A stretch of 64,000 nucleotides of DNA from Lingula anatina. Taxonomy: Eukaryota; Brachiopoda; Lingulata; Lingulida; Lingulidae. The stretch lies in contig NW_019774936.1 of assembly GCF_001039355.2 (NCBI RefSeq), forward strand, positions 62,001 through 126,000, given 5' to 3'. Shown here piece after piece: positions 10,542 through 21,614 of the stretch (position 1 is the first letter of the stretch; each line of letters opens with the position of its first letter). The notes under the pieces are model-generated. The model saw only the letters and a list, made by a program, of their open reading frames with translations, was not told the origin of the DNA and ran no database searches. The position numbers and the translations under genes are program-made.

Positions 10542-12150
10542 CCACCGCTTTGGCCATGTTTCTGCATCTCCTTAAACACTGATCTTTTAATTCGAAAAAA
10601 ACAAAAACGACCGCACTGCCTGACTATACCGTGCTCTAACAAAAACGCTGCGAGTGAATCTGAAAACTTCCATAAAAAGGATTTAGATACAACATAACTG
10701 TGATAGTCCATTACTCCACATTCACAGTATCATGAACTAATGTGTACTAAATGTCCAATTTATGAAGAAAAATGAATACTAGTACCAGCAGTTACGTGTT
10801 AGACATGTGTAAACTCACTGATAAATAGTCCAAACTATCGCATTTGCGGTCAGCACATAAAAATATTTCGTACCAGTTGCATAATGGCAAGAAATATGAA
10901 GTAAGTGGGCCCAAAAGAAATTACTTTGGACTATTTTGGCCTTATAACACTACAGATATTTTACACTTCAACATGTACGAATTTTTTAAGTTGTCTGCAA
11001 ATATGGTAACTCTTTGTCCTTTCGGAACAATTTACACCTTCAAACCAATCTATCAAGTATAGGTACCATATTTATAGGGCAGTGAAACTGGTCATCTCGG
11101 GGCGAAACCAGTGCAAATATTGTACATCCTACATTTTTGCCAAGAATGGATATTCTGTCATTTTACTTCACAGAAGTTTATAACTCCTTAAGACACATCT
11201 TCACACCACCAATTTTCATTAAAATCTGTTGACCCCCACCTTGTCGCTATTTTGTTGGCTTTCTCGTGAAATGGCAAGCAATTATCATAATAATTATACG
11301 TACAAAGGATAATGATATTAATGGAGTATAGTTTAACTCTAATGACGCCGTTATAAATGGCATGATATGCTAACCATACACAGTGAGTTGGGTTATATTT
11401 TCTGTTGAACAAAGTTGAATACACAGTGCGTCCACGCGTACGCCTGCAAGCGCTCTTGTATTTTGCATAGCTACTGCTGTATTAAAATCTCGCACATTTA
11501 CGATGTATCATGGATGGAAGTTTGTATTTGTTTCGGTCATGTGTTTTATGACTTTTAACGGATATCACATGAGCTGGGGTGTGTTTAACGCCACTTTTGC
11601 CGAGGATTCTGCCATAGGTGGAAGTCTTGCGACAATAGGTAAGGACAATATTGAGGTTAATGAACACAAACTAGAGTACATATAAATTCATCTTACCGTT
11701 GTTAGCTTACGGCCAGCTTACCTTATTTGTCGGCCTTTCGTGCTATAGGCGCCCATAACTGCTTTAGGTACCCTTACCATGAGGTGAACGGTAATTGTGG
11801 TCAGACTGATGTGAGTATATATATATGTATTGTCACTCACTAACCGCTAGGTCAACCGCAGACGCTGATGAACATTTTGCTCAATAGGTTAATGGTCAAA
11901 AAGTTACACGAAAAAGGTTTTTGTCTAAGAGACACTATAGTTTGACTTTGATACATTTATATGCATTTTTAACAGATGAGCAGCGAGTGAGAGTAAGCGT
12001 TGAAGTAGGCAGATACCATTAATATTTTTCATCAAATCTTCAATCTTTTTCATGATTTCAGGTCTCATTCAAAGCATGCTGTTCACCTCAGCTGCTTTTG
12101 GATGTTTGGTCGCTAAACCTAATATTCCTGTAATCTATAACGCCACAACG
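10542..12150. repeat. Segmental duplication, copy 2
   Basis: Second copy of 334-2140 in the same orientation, carrying the same upstream region and transporter exons 1-2. There is no N gap directly at its edges, so a genuine tandem duplication is more likely here than an assembly overlap. Confidence 0.85.
11503..12129 (+). pseudogene. MFS transporter copy 2, exons 1-2 only
   Basis: Exon 1 (11503-11638, phase 1, G|GTAAGG) and exon 2 (12062 to about 12129, weak donor GTAATC) encode the same two membrane segments as 1493-2117, with few changes (K to F near residue 6; GLIQSMLFTSAAFGCLVAKP). No further transporter exons follow before the Harbinger element and the crotonase gene. The copy therefore appears truncated, though exons beyond an assembly break cannot be excluded. 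Confidence 0.6.
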
Positions 12151-12318
12151 TCATAACGTTCATGTCCGTATTAGTCCTGGGATAGGGCATGTCATCATAG
12201 CGCCGTTTGTGACATTTCCTGTTTTTACACACGGCATCATGGCTGGGTTTTCTATTGCCACCATTCGGCTGACATTCACCTTCAGAATAGCGGGATAGTT
12301 CCCCTGGGATCACAGATA

Positions 12319-12738
12319 CCCTCTACCAGGGTGGTAGATTATACAGGGAAAAATTGGAAAAAAGACACCCTGTGACTTTTGGCCACATTGAAGCAATTAA
12401 ATTTGCCCGCGTGCAGATGGCATTGTACCCGCTCTGTAGGGAGCTACTCAGTTATCTTCAATATGTACTAACAAGTTATTTAGAAAGGGTTATTTAAATC
12501 TTTCACAAAAGAGCAAGTGATTTAAATTAGAGCAATTAACTGCCTTGATTGCTGTCAAAGGAACTTAGCCTGTTATGTTAAACGGCAGTGCCTGATCAGT
12601 TATGCAAACAATTACCAGCCATGTTATCAACCTAGAGATTTCATTACAGGGTCAGAGATAGTAAAATGAACGTCTTTTTATCTTAAGACATATCTGTGAA
12701 TATTCTGTGAAAAGTCCATCTGTGGCCCTGGTAGAGGG
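12319..12738. mobile_element. 420-bp MITE with 13-bp perfect terminal repeats and TA target
   Basis: CCCTCTACCAGGG at 12319-12331 is matched by its inverse CCCTGGTAGAGGG at 12726-12738, and both ends abut TA. There is no coding frame. TA flanks suggest mobilisation by a Tc1/mariner-like transposase. Confidence 0.8.
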
Positions 12739-13343
12739 TAAATCACGGACATCATGTTTTCGCTACAAGTTTTAGTCGCTTTGTTATGGTTGCTGCAAGT
12801 AATTCACTTCTTTTGTCGCTTATTCATTGTGCTAACATTTTATCAAATGGCTAATTTTCAATATCACAATATCTTACGGATATCATTTTAAATCAACAAA
12901 GTAACGTTTTCTTCAGCTGTGTGTGGGTTAAAACACGTTTTTTCCTGATTGAATCAGCATGTGAAAATTTTTGGTGACAGTATGAGGAGATAATTCCAAA
13001 TGGGACTTTCAATTATCAATATGATTTTATATACAAAGATAATGTCCCCATTAACCGAGTGGAGTTTAACTGCAAGGTTAATTACGCCCGTATTCTTTAA
13101 GGTCACTCACACTCACTCTCTACTCACACTCAACTGAGTTTCACTCAAGTGTGGCTGAAGAGTAACTCAAGTGTGAGTGTGAGTGTGATCTCAATAAAAT
13201 GAGTGACTACTCACACTCATTGAATGATACATGTGTTCACTTTCACTAAGCTCACTCAACTGTGACTCAGTTAAGTGACACTTGAGTAATAGTTCCTTGT
13301 ATTGAGTGTGCACATCACTTTAGTCAGTCTGACTGCAGTCACC

Positions 13344-14231
13344 ATGTCCAGATAATACTTCTCTGAGCTAGAGAAGTCTCTACTGACCGAATTAGTGGAC
13401 AAAAACAAATCCGTTCTGGAATGTAAAAAAATGACTTAAAAATCGATCAAGCAGAAAAACGATTCATGGGAAAGCTTGTCAGAGGAGTTCAACTAGCAAA
13501 GTGGGGTGAAGAAATGGGACAGCAAGCAACTAAAAAATGCTGGGAAAATATAAAATCTCGGGCTAAGAAGTCTATTGCAAAGGAAAAGAGGGAAGCAATT
13601 AAAGCTGACTGGTGGCGGTCGAAGTAGTGTTGCGAATGAAACTGCCTCTGCTGTAGCAGTCATTATACCATCACAGATCGACAGTTTGTCCAACCCCTAT
13701 GATAATGACAATGTGGAGCAAGGTATTTATTCGTAGTAGTTACCTAGAATGCTGTTTATTATTACTGCTATTGATGATATTGTAATCGCCCGTATAAATA
13801 GATTGTCATATTTTCCGCACACTATTAAGTTATTTGAATGTATATGACAAAGTATAACTGTAAAATGGTTACTTTATTGCAATACTTCATTACAGATAAA
13901 AAAGATGCTGTACGCGACGATCAGCATGACATTCAACATGATAGCCTTGTTGATGATGAACCCACTCCATCAACTGTCACTATTACAGATCTAGATGAGA
14001 CTGGAAAGCAACCCACTTCATCCACTCCGCCGGTCAGGAAAACCCAGGTCACTCCTGCTCAATCCGATGCTTGGCAATGCAGCAAGAACAACACCGTGCT
14101 GAACTCGAGTACCTGAAGATGGAGTACATGGAAGAAGAACATAAAAGAAAATGGAAGTGCTTGATGCTGAGTTAAGTTACTGGAATAAACAGGGCGAAAA
14201 GAAGAAGAAAACTGAAACCCAAAATGCGTGA
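13344..14231 (+). pseudogene. Harbinger Myb/SANT-like DNA-binding protein, frameshifted
   Basis: Recognisable pieces of the trihelix Myb/SANT-like partner appear in order: FSELEKSLLTELVDKNKSVL, a SIKQK region, KKCWENIKSRAKKSIAKEKR, a TGGGRSSVANE linker, an acidic region and a C-terminal coiled coil (EQHRAELEYLKMEYMEEEHK). A probable intron lies at 13723-13895 (GTATTT...TACAG). A stop three codons after ATG and at least three frame changes (near 13430, 13610 and 14150) break the gene. In this superfamily the protein brings the transposase to the element ends and to the nucleus. Confidence 0.75.
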
Positions 14232-14329
14232 TGAATCAGTAGATGCTTAAAGAACTGCTGCCATTATTGTATGATTTGGTATTGACTCAATAAATAGTTC
14301 ACGCAAATACTTACTTTGTTGTTGTCCTT

Positions 14330-15424
14330 TTATGAGAAATGTTGCTGTATTATGGTACGTCTGGCTGCATTGCCCAATCCTCTAGCTGGAACAGGAAACT
14401 GTGCTACAACTTGGTTCGGTGCATTCTGCGGAGGTGGCTCATCCATGGGGTCATTCCTGGCTCTTACAAAGTTATACAGAGTTGCTGTGGCGATAATGAT
14501 GGTCAAAGTGGTCTGTAGTTTTGTGCGAAGGGACATGCTGAGGCAGGGAAACGAGCGTTTCCATGTACCAAACATTCGTTCAACTGTGTTTCGGGTACGT
14601 ATCTGAGAAGCATTGTAACAACGCTCTGGCCTTGTAAGTGGGTTTATTATTGGAGTCATCATATATGGACGACACGCGTAACCCCCATCGCCTAGCAGAA
14701 TACCTTCTATATCCCCTCTTTCAAGTTGTGCACACAGACGACTGTTGTCAAATATTCGTGCATCATGTACACTGCCAGGCCACCGGGCCACGATATGCAA
14801 CATCTCCAAATTGTAACCACATACAGCCTGAACGTTGATAGAGAAGTAGCCCTTCCGGTTTCTGTACAGTTCTGCATCCACACCACCTGGAGATGGTATT
14901 TTGATGTGAGTGCAGTCGATAGCACCCACAACGCCTGGAAAGCCGGCTATCCTCCAAAATCCTAGCTTCATATTTTGAAGTTCTTGTCCTTCAGGAAACC
15001 GTATGAATTGTGGTTTAAGCGAAGCAATACCTTCTGATACTCTTTTGATGATACGACTTGCAGATGACTGGGAAATGTCACAGAGATCTCCACAAGCCAT
15101 CTGGAAGGTGCCAGTGGCATAGAAACGCAATGTAAGTAGCAGCTGTATATCTGCAGGGATTGGATTGCCTCTTTCATTATGAGGGGCTATCATTGGTGTT
15201 ACCAAACGCAACAATTCCTGGAAGGCGTCTTTGGTCAGTCTGTAACGTCTTCTGAACTCCTCGTCAGTGTACTTTTCATAGTCAAAATTGTACTCTCTTC
15301 GCACTTGACCGCCAACATGTTGTAATCTATTATTGTTTTCTATTCTATTTAGCCACACAACCGCCATTTTGGTAAACAAACATTGAACTGAGTGAATGTT
15401 GAGGGAGGTGTACCACACACTCAA
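14330..15424 (-). CDS. Harbinger (HARBI1-like) DDE transposase
   Basis: A single intact 364-codon frame; the likelier start is the internal Met at residue 20. It matches the DDE_Tnp_4 nuclease family. The catalytic acids are D170 (in GVVGAIDCTHIKIPSP), D246 (in LLGDGGYACRPYMM) and E282 (in RNTVERMFGTWKR), and the PGSVHDARIF motif is also present. An N-terminal helix-turn-helix-like segment (LTLRFYATGTFQMACGD) precedes the core. The enzyme cuts and joins element ends. The frame looks undamaged, but the Myb partner here is broken, so mobility would need a partner from elsewhere. Confidence 0.9.
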   Translation of the reverse strand: MSVWYTSLNIHSVQCLFTKMAVVWLNRIENNNRLQHVGGQVRREYNFDYEKYTDEEFRRRYRLTKDAFQELLRLVTPMIAPHNERGNPIPADIQLLLTLRFYATGTFQMACGDLCDISQSSASRIIKRVSEGIASLKPQFIRFPEGQELQNMKLGFWRIAGFPGVVGAIDCTHIKIPSPGGVDAELYRNRKGYFSINVQAVCGYNLEMLHIVARWPGSVHDARIFDNSRLCAQLERGDIEGILLGDGGYACRPYMMTPIINPLTRPERCYNASQIRTRNTVERMFGTWKRSFPCLSMSLRTKLQTTLTIIIATATLYNFVRARNDPMDEPPPQNAPNQVVAQFPVPARGLGNAARRTIIQQHFS

Positions 15425-15467
15425 CCATCACTCAAAATTAATAACTTGAATGAGTGTGAGTGCGNGG

Positions 15468-15880
15468 TGATACGACTTGCAGATGACTGGGAAATGTCAC
15501 AGAGATCTCCACAAGCCATCTGGAAGGTGCCAGTGGCATAGAAACGCAGTGTAAGTAGCAGCTGTATATCTGCAGGGATTGGATTGCCTCTTTCATTATG
15601 AGGGGCTATCATTGGTATTACCAAACGCAACAATTCCTGGAAGGCGTCTTTCGTCAGTCTGTAACGTCTTCTGAACTCCTCGTCAGTATACTTTTCATAG
15701 TCAAAATTGTACTCTCTTCGCACTTGACCGCCAACATGTTGTAATCTATTATTGTCTTCTATTCTATTTAGCCACACATCCGCCATTTTGGTAAACAAAC
15801 ATTGAACTGAGTGAATGTTGAGGGAGGTGTACCACACACTCAACCATCACTCAAAATTAATAACTTGAATGAGTGTGAGT
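15468..15880. repeat. Duplicate of 15049-15461 after the N at 15465
   Basis: Repeats the transposase N-terminal half with very few substitutions (for example V/I and N/D changes). The copied frame runs only from 15843 into the N, so it is not a second gene. It is most simply an unmerged allelic contig end. Confidence 0.85.
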
Positions 15881-15982
15881 GAGGTCTGTGAAAGGTTCAA
15901 GTCTGAGGTAAACCTTTCACTCATTGAGTGTCAAGTGGCACTCTATGAGTGTGAGTGTGAGTGACCTTATAGAATACGGGCG

Positions 15983-16836
15983 ACAGTCTAGTTTTCTGAC
16001 AACGGAAATGAAGAAATGAAACCCTCCATGTGAATCTCTTCTACGTTATAATGGTCAACATGCAAGACGAACATTTGGCTTAATCTTTTACAATATATTT
16101 ATTCATAAATATTTCAGCAATAATGTTACATCAAATTTATGACTGTGTGACAGTGAGGAATTGCTTGCTGAAGCGTTAAGTATAGTCACATTGAAATGTG
16201 TGCGTAAATTCAGAAATGTAATCATCGCCGCTAAACTCTTCTAAGTGATACACCGGATAGGCCTACGAAAGAAAATATGTGAGATTTATGGCACAATGCA
16301 TGATGTTACACCAAATGTTTTGCATATAAAATGGTGAAAAATTAATCGCTTTCACGTAAAATATAGGCATAAACAATAAAAACGGTCATACATGATTAAA
16401 TATGTTATTACCAGCTATTTATCTTTGTTATACATCAGACGATTTGCAAGATTCAAATATTGACAAAGTGTCCATCTTTTATCAAATATAAAATTCTATA
16501 TATAACAAAATAATGTTTCAACAATCAATAACTTTACTGCTGTAAAGCAGTGAGAATTTAATTGCTCACGGCACGCGTAAAATGTAATTATAAACAAAGA
16601 AAAACTCCAAACATGATTTGTATTAGATACTTGCCTTCAACCCGCATGTATGACTGCCCGTCCAGCTTTAAAAAATCTCAAGTTTTTATACGTCATTTTT
16701 AGTAAATTAATATATATATAGATAAATAGAAAAGTAAATGCCAATGCCCCAAAACAAACCCCCAATAGGCGACTCACTAAATTTAACACCGTTTTTCATA
16801 TTAAATGCAGGATAAACGATTCGTCAACCGTTTTAG
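15983..16836. other. Intergenic, nothing recognised
   Basis: AT-rich 3' flank of the crotonase gene; several TTTATT strings could be its minus-strand polyadenylation signal. Confidence 0.55.
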
Positions 16837-18782
16837 TCACAATTTAGATGCATTTCTTTTTCTGACAGCTTCAAATTCCGCCTTCCCTCTTATACCACTA
16901 TTCTTCACTGCTAATACAGCAGCATGCATATCCTTCTTCATATTTTGAAGAGTGACACGATCGTATCCCTTAGAACCGACCAAACTGTTTGCCAGCTCCA
17001 ATGACTTCTCTATCAGTTTTTCAGGACCTGTTATTAATTTTACAAGACCTGCCTCGAGGGCTGCCTCTGCCGTGAAACGCTTGCCTAGAATGGCCACTTC
17101 AGTTAAGACTGGGCTAGATATTTTCGATCTGAAAATATTAACACAGATGTTTTGCAAAAGTTATCAAAATAAAAGAAGTTAGCTTATATACTGCTTATCA
17201 AGATGAAACATATAGGTCATGACAATGCGCCAAATTAACTGATTAATTTTCTTAATACACAATCAATATCAAAGGTACTCAATGGATAGCCAACATAATA
17301 TGTACGTAAACTTTCTATTTTTTTTTTCTAATCCATAACTCTTGTAGTCCATAATGGTCAACAAAGCATTGACTGCCATCTGTTATCACACTGAGTATGC
17401 AGTCTCTTATGAAACGCGGGGTGTCCCATACACTGAAATTTTGTTGGTAGGTACCTTTTTTATAATGACATTCTTTCAAACTTACTTCAGTAAGCCCATT
17501 ATAAATTCTGAGAATCTCAGTTTGATATGGACTTCATTAAGGCACAGCCAGCCGGCTCCTGTCCGCATTGTGCGGTAGTCATGACACAGGGCTAGGATAC
17601 CGCCGCCTGCAAAGGCATGACCTGGGGCGGGATATAAGAACAAGATAAAATAAATGCCTGGGGAAAATACCCGGTAGTTCAAAAATTGCATTGCTAACTA
17701 CAACTGAGGACACGGATGCCGACATCTGACTGATACAAAAAGATAGAAAGATAAAAAAACTAAAACTGTAGATTCAAACTAATATAATGCATGAACCGAT
17801 ACAAAAGGACTTAAACTGCCAATGGTTAACTACAAGGTGTAACTGATGTGTATATTTGTGGCCTCGAGAGGATTTTTTTAACAGTGGGGTGTTAATTATG
17901 CGACCTTTCCAACCTAGCATGTACCAGTAAAGCCAAAACCGCAGCAAAAGAATTAAGACCTATGAAGATACATATACATTAGATGGGGGAAGCATGTTGC
18001 TGCTGCCCCCCCCCCCCCTTCCCGCCTCCCCCCAGGTCCACCACTGCTTCAGTACATGATGTATTGCAATGTTATCGAACCCTGCCTGGGTGTCAGTGCT
18101 TACCGTTTAATGCCGCTACAGTGGGCATGGGAAATGTTAGCAGTCGAGCCAGGATATCATGAAGATCTTGAAAGAACTTTATATATGTCCTTTCATCGAT
18201 TGAAGAGAACCATTGGACGTCCAGGCCGTTACTGTAGAATTTACCTTCCCCTGTGGTTACTAGAGCTTTGATGTTAGGGTTACTGAAAAAGAAACATTTA
18301 TTGGTAAGTTTTAATCGTTTTCGTAAATTTTGACATGTAGGATTCAGATTCAGAAGTTTATTGACAATCGCCCTACATNCCCCCCCCCCATGATCGCTAG
18401 TCACTTCAACTTCATAACGAAATGCACACACAATACTGACACTTGTACCTTGAATTTTCAACTTTACATTAGTTTTTACTATTTATTAAACTGCTAAGTA
18501 CCGTGTACTAGTACATGTACATGGGATGCATGATAAATGGCAAGCCAAGTACCTGTACATGATAATGGCAAGCCAAATCGAAAACGCCGCCGTCTTATTT
18601 ACTTTGATTATATTAAGCAGTACTAACCCCTCGACTGAATCAAGTGCTTTATTGAGGGATTGGACAAATCTTCCGTTAATTTTGTTATCTCCATTTACCA
18701 AACGAATCACAGCGATCTTGTTAAAAAAGTTCAGGCGGACAACACCGTAGTCTTCGGCCATTTTGTCCCACGTGACTGTCAT
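16837..18782 (-). CDS. Peroxisomal enoyl-CoA hydratase/isomerase (crotonase family), 4 exons
   Basis: Minus-strand exons 18782-18628, 18282-18104, 17621-17486 and 17128-16837 join in phases 2, 1 and 2 at GT-AG sites; 762 nt, 253 aa. The crotonase fold is clear: an N-terminal IAVIRLVNGDNKINGRF, the first oxyanion-hole segment GKFYSNGLDVQWF (residues 65-77), the second GHAFAGGGILALCHDYR (from 112), then a helical C-terminus. The protein ends in SKL, the canonical type-1 peroxisomal import signal. Length and sequence fit the delta3,delta2-enoyl-CoA isomerase branch, which shifts double bases of unsaturated acyl-CoAs so that beta-oxidation can proceed. A hydratase activity cannot be excluded. An N at 18379 lies in intron 1 and does no harm. 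Confidence 0.88.
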
Positions 18783-20531
18783 GTGATTCGGGGCTGAAGG
18801 TTACAAACCACTATTAAAAATCCCATTCACTTCCATTGTAACGTTTAATTCTCTTAAAAATATTTCCCATGCATCAACAAACACAACACTTCAGGTTTAA
18901 ATACTTCTACTCAAGGCCTAAACAATATTAAAAAATCAGGGTACATTAATGGCATAGCTTGCCAGTGACATGACATGACCCGTAAGGTGCTGCCGCCAGT
19001 CAGCCAAAATAAGCACTAAAATGCAGCAGAAGGGAGGGCATGTAAAACTGGCCCCAGGCAGTAAAATTTCACTCTGATATGAAAAATAACACATCAAATT
19101 AAAGGTAAATGAACAAATTTATTTCTGAAATTTATTTCAAAATTTTCAAATGATCCAAAATTGAAAAATAAACTCATTTTTCTCTTATATGCAAATCTTC
19201 TTGATTCAAACTTGCTAAACAAGGAAGGCCGGAAGTGCCGTATAACCTGAACCGTACCCTTATGACAAATATTGTTGTCAGGACCTCAAATTCCGTTCTA
19301 AACTCAATATATGGGGTCTTTATAAAATTTGAAAAATATTTGGAATTATGAGTGATTAGTTTCCATTTTGCCTTACATTTAATTTATGAAAAATTTATCC
19401 ACTTTAGGAATATTGAAAGTGGACAAGTTTTAACCTGGGACCTACATGTAGTTTCTAAGGTCTTAAAAAAAGATATATTTGTCCGTCAAGATTTGTATTA
19501 TTCAACACGCACACATACGAAGAACAATATTTCAATGTTTTGTATTTATTATGTTTTCATATTGTGACGACTGCACATTTAAAAAATAAGTTTACTGGAC
19601 GGAATAACATTTAATAGGCTGCACAACAGCCATAATAACATACAGCTAAAAATCAAAATTATGTAAACTAAAAAGAAAAGATTCAATCTTCTTTATATGA
19701 TAATGAAACAAATTCAAGCACAACAAATATGAATACAACCTTTAATAGTGCAGCAAAAGGAATTAAATTGTCTAACTAACTTCACTGCTTATGAACTAAC
19801 TTCACTGCTTATGCTATTTTCGGGTCAGACTATTTTCAGCTATCACAAGCTAGTTATAAGCTTTTCTTTTTTAATCACATATCAATTCACACAAATTTTC
19901 TCTTCTGCTAATAATTTTCACCAACATTCATTGCTGAAGAGGTCACCTTAGGCTATACCTAATCATCATTCAAAATAATAATAACCAAAACTACCATACT
20001 TCCTATTGACAGAGTCCCATGCATGGCACAATACGCAGCAAATGACTGCCACCAGTTCAATTTTACAGTGTAAATAATGGAACATGACACTCTTATCAGC
20101 ACAGAATACAAGACGTTCATTATATCAACCACTGCATGCTGCACAGGATTGTCACACAGAAAATCCATCTAACTTCTCCTATATGCCTTCACCTGCACAA
20201 CATTATATAAACCTCATGAGGAGAACTGTAACAAATATATGCCCCATGTTGTTGACCTGTATTAGAAATCTGCGCTTGTGCTTGTGTTTTTCATATTCTC
20301 AAATTGGGAACCTATACTGTATAGAACATCTATACTTCAACATCTTAAATTGAAACAAAATTATAATACTGACAATTAATTAACAACCAGGATAAAAAAA
20401 AAACCTGCCAAAGACTTAAAGACTCAAACCAATCAAACTTTAAATATAGTCAACTCTGTTTTCATTTTAACTCGATTCTTATGCCAAATCCATTTTCAGT
20501 CAAGTGATCAACTCTCTGTAACTTTATTTTC
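18783..20531. other. Intergenic, between crotonase 5' end and TBC1D32 3' end
   Basis: AT-rich, no exon or repeat recognised. It must contain the crotonase promoter and the TBC1D32 3' UTR. A minus-strand AATAAA (forward TTTATT, 20523-20528) sits just after the TBC1D32 stop and could be one poly(A) signal. Confidence 0.5.
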
Positions 20532-21582
20532 TCAAGGCTTTGTGATACTCTGCATGTCCAAAAATATGGTTTTCCTGAATTTCTTCTCCAGCTGTTGCAT
20601 AAATTCTAGGTGCTCTCCAACACGAAATCCTTGGATTGGTTCCTCCTAGAACAAAAAGGAGACAGTCATACATAGCAATTTTAATGCTTAAAGGGATAAT
20701 AACTCTTCGTATGAGATCTATATTTCACAATAAAAACATTGTGAATAACTCATAGAAATGTAATATATTCTGTTTTACCACAAAAACGGCAGTTATAGCT
20801 ATTTTTTCTGATATCTGAGCTTGTCTTTAGACCACGTGACCTCCATTGATGGATATACTCTGTTAAAATCTCTTAAGAGATTTTAACAAAAAACCAAACT
20901 TTTTAGAAAAAAACCAGGGACTAACTTTGAATGTAAAAATGGATTCATTTACCATTGGTAAGTATGGGAAAATTGTTGTTTACTCCAGGAAAATTCATTT
21001 TTTGGACGAAACGAAGAGTTATTATACCTTTAAGGTTCTCTTCTTACTTGAAATGTACAAGGCTGCAGAAATGAAACCCTTACTGGTATAAGAGTGTTAG
21101 ATAATTTATTTTTTAGTGTAGACAACAGGTAAGATTATACTATCTGATACAGTGCTAAGAGATTAAGACACTGACCTTGAGAAAAATGACCAGATCCTGT
21201 TGCTGTACATGGTGCATGATTTCCTGCTTCATATGTTTTAATATGGCCACACACAAATACACCTGAAACAACAGGTATACATTCTTGCACTTTGTCTTAA
21301 AGTTACTTTTCAAGTTCATATTGTACGTGTTAAGGAAACTGGCTTTAGTTTATGTTTTAAGGTATCCGTATCAAATAGTAATATAATTGCTACTCTTAAT
21401 GAAAGGCATGTCTGCCTTCAATATTATTTGTGACATAACTGACTAAATACAATATTAAAATAATCAAGACCTCAGATTTATGTTTTTCTATATATTTGTA
21501 TTTAAATAAGCAGATTATATTCATATGGCTCCATTCAAGTTACTCTTATAAATGTACATTAAAGGCCTCCAGACAAACACAT

Positions 21583-21614
<32 letters not shown>

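Larger units (their letters stand above)
13085..15982. mobile_element. PIF/Harbinger DNA transposon
   Basis: Ends are inverted repeats: CGCCCGTATTCTTTAAGGTC at the left and, reading inward from the right, CGCCCGTATTCTATAAGGTC. Both continue into ACTCACACTCA-rich subterminal repeats. Inside are a Myb/SANT-like gene (plus strand, decayed) and a DDE transposase (minus strand, intact), the standard two-gene convergent layout of this superfamily. The true length is about 420 bp shorter, because 15468-15880 duplicates 15049-15461 around the N at 15465. No clear three-base target duplication was seen. Confidence 0.9.

Noticed and set aside
15421-15843. Second Harbinger transposase gene
   Set aside because: It is the N-terminal duplicate that ends in the N at 15465; an assembly duplicate rather than a separate gene.
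18379-18379. N at 18379 as another false-duplication gap
   Set aside because: The N lies in a C-run and its flanks do not repeat each other.
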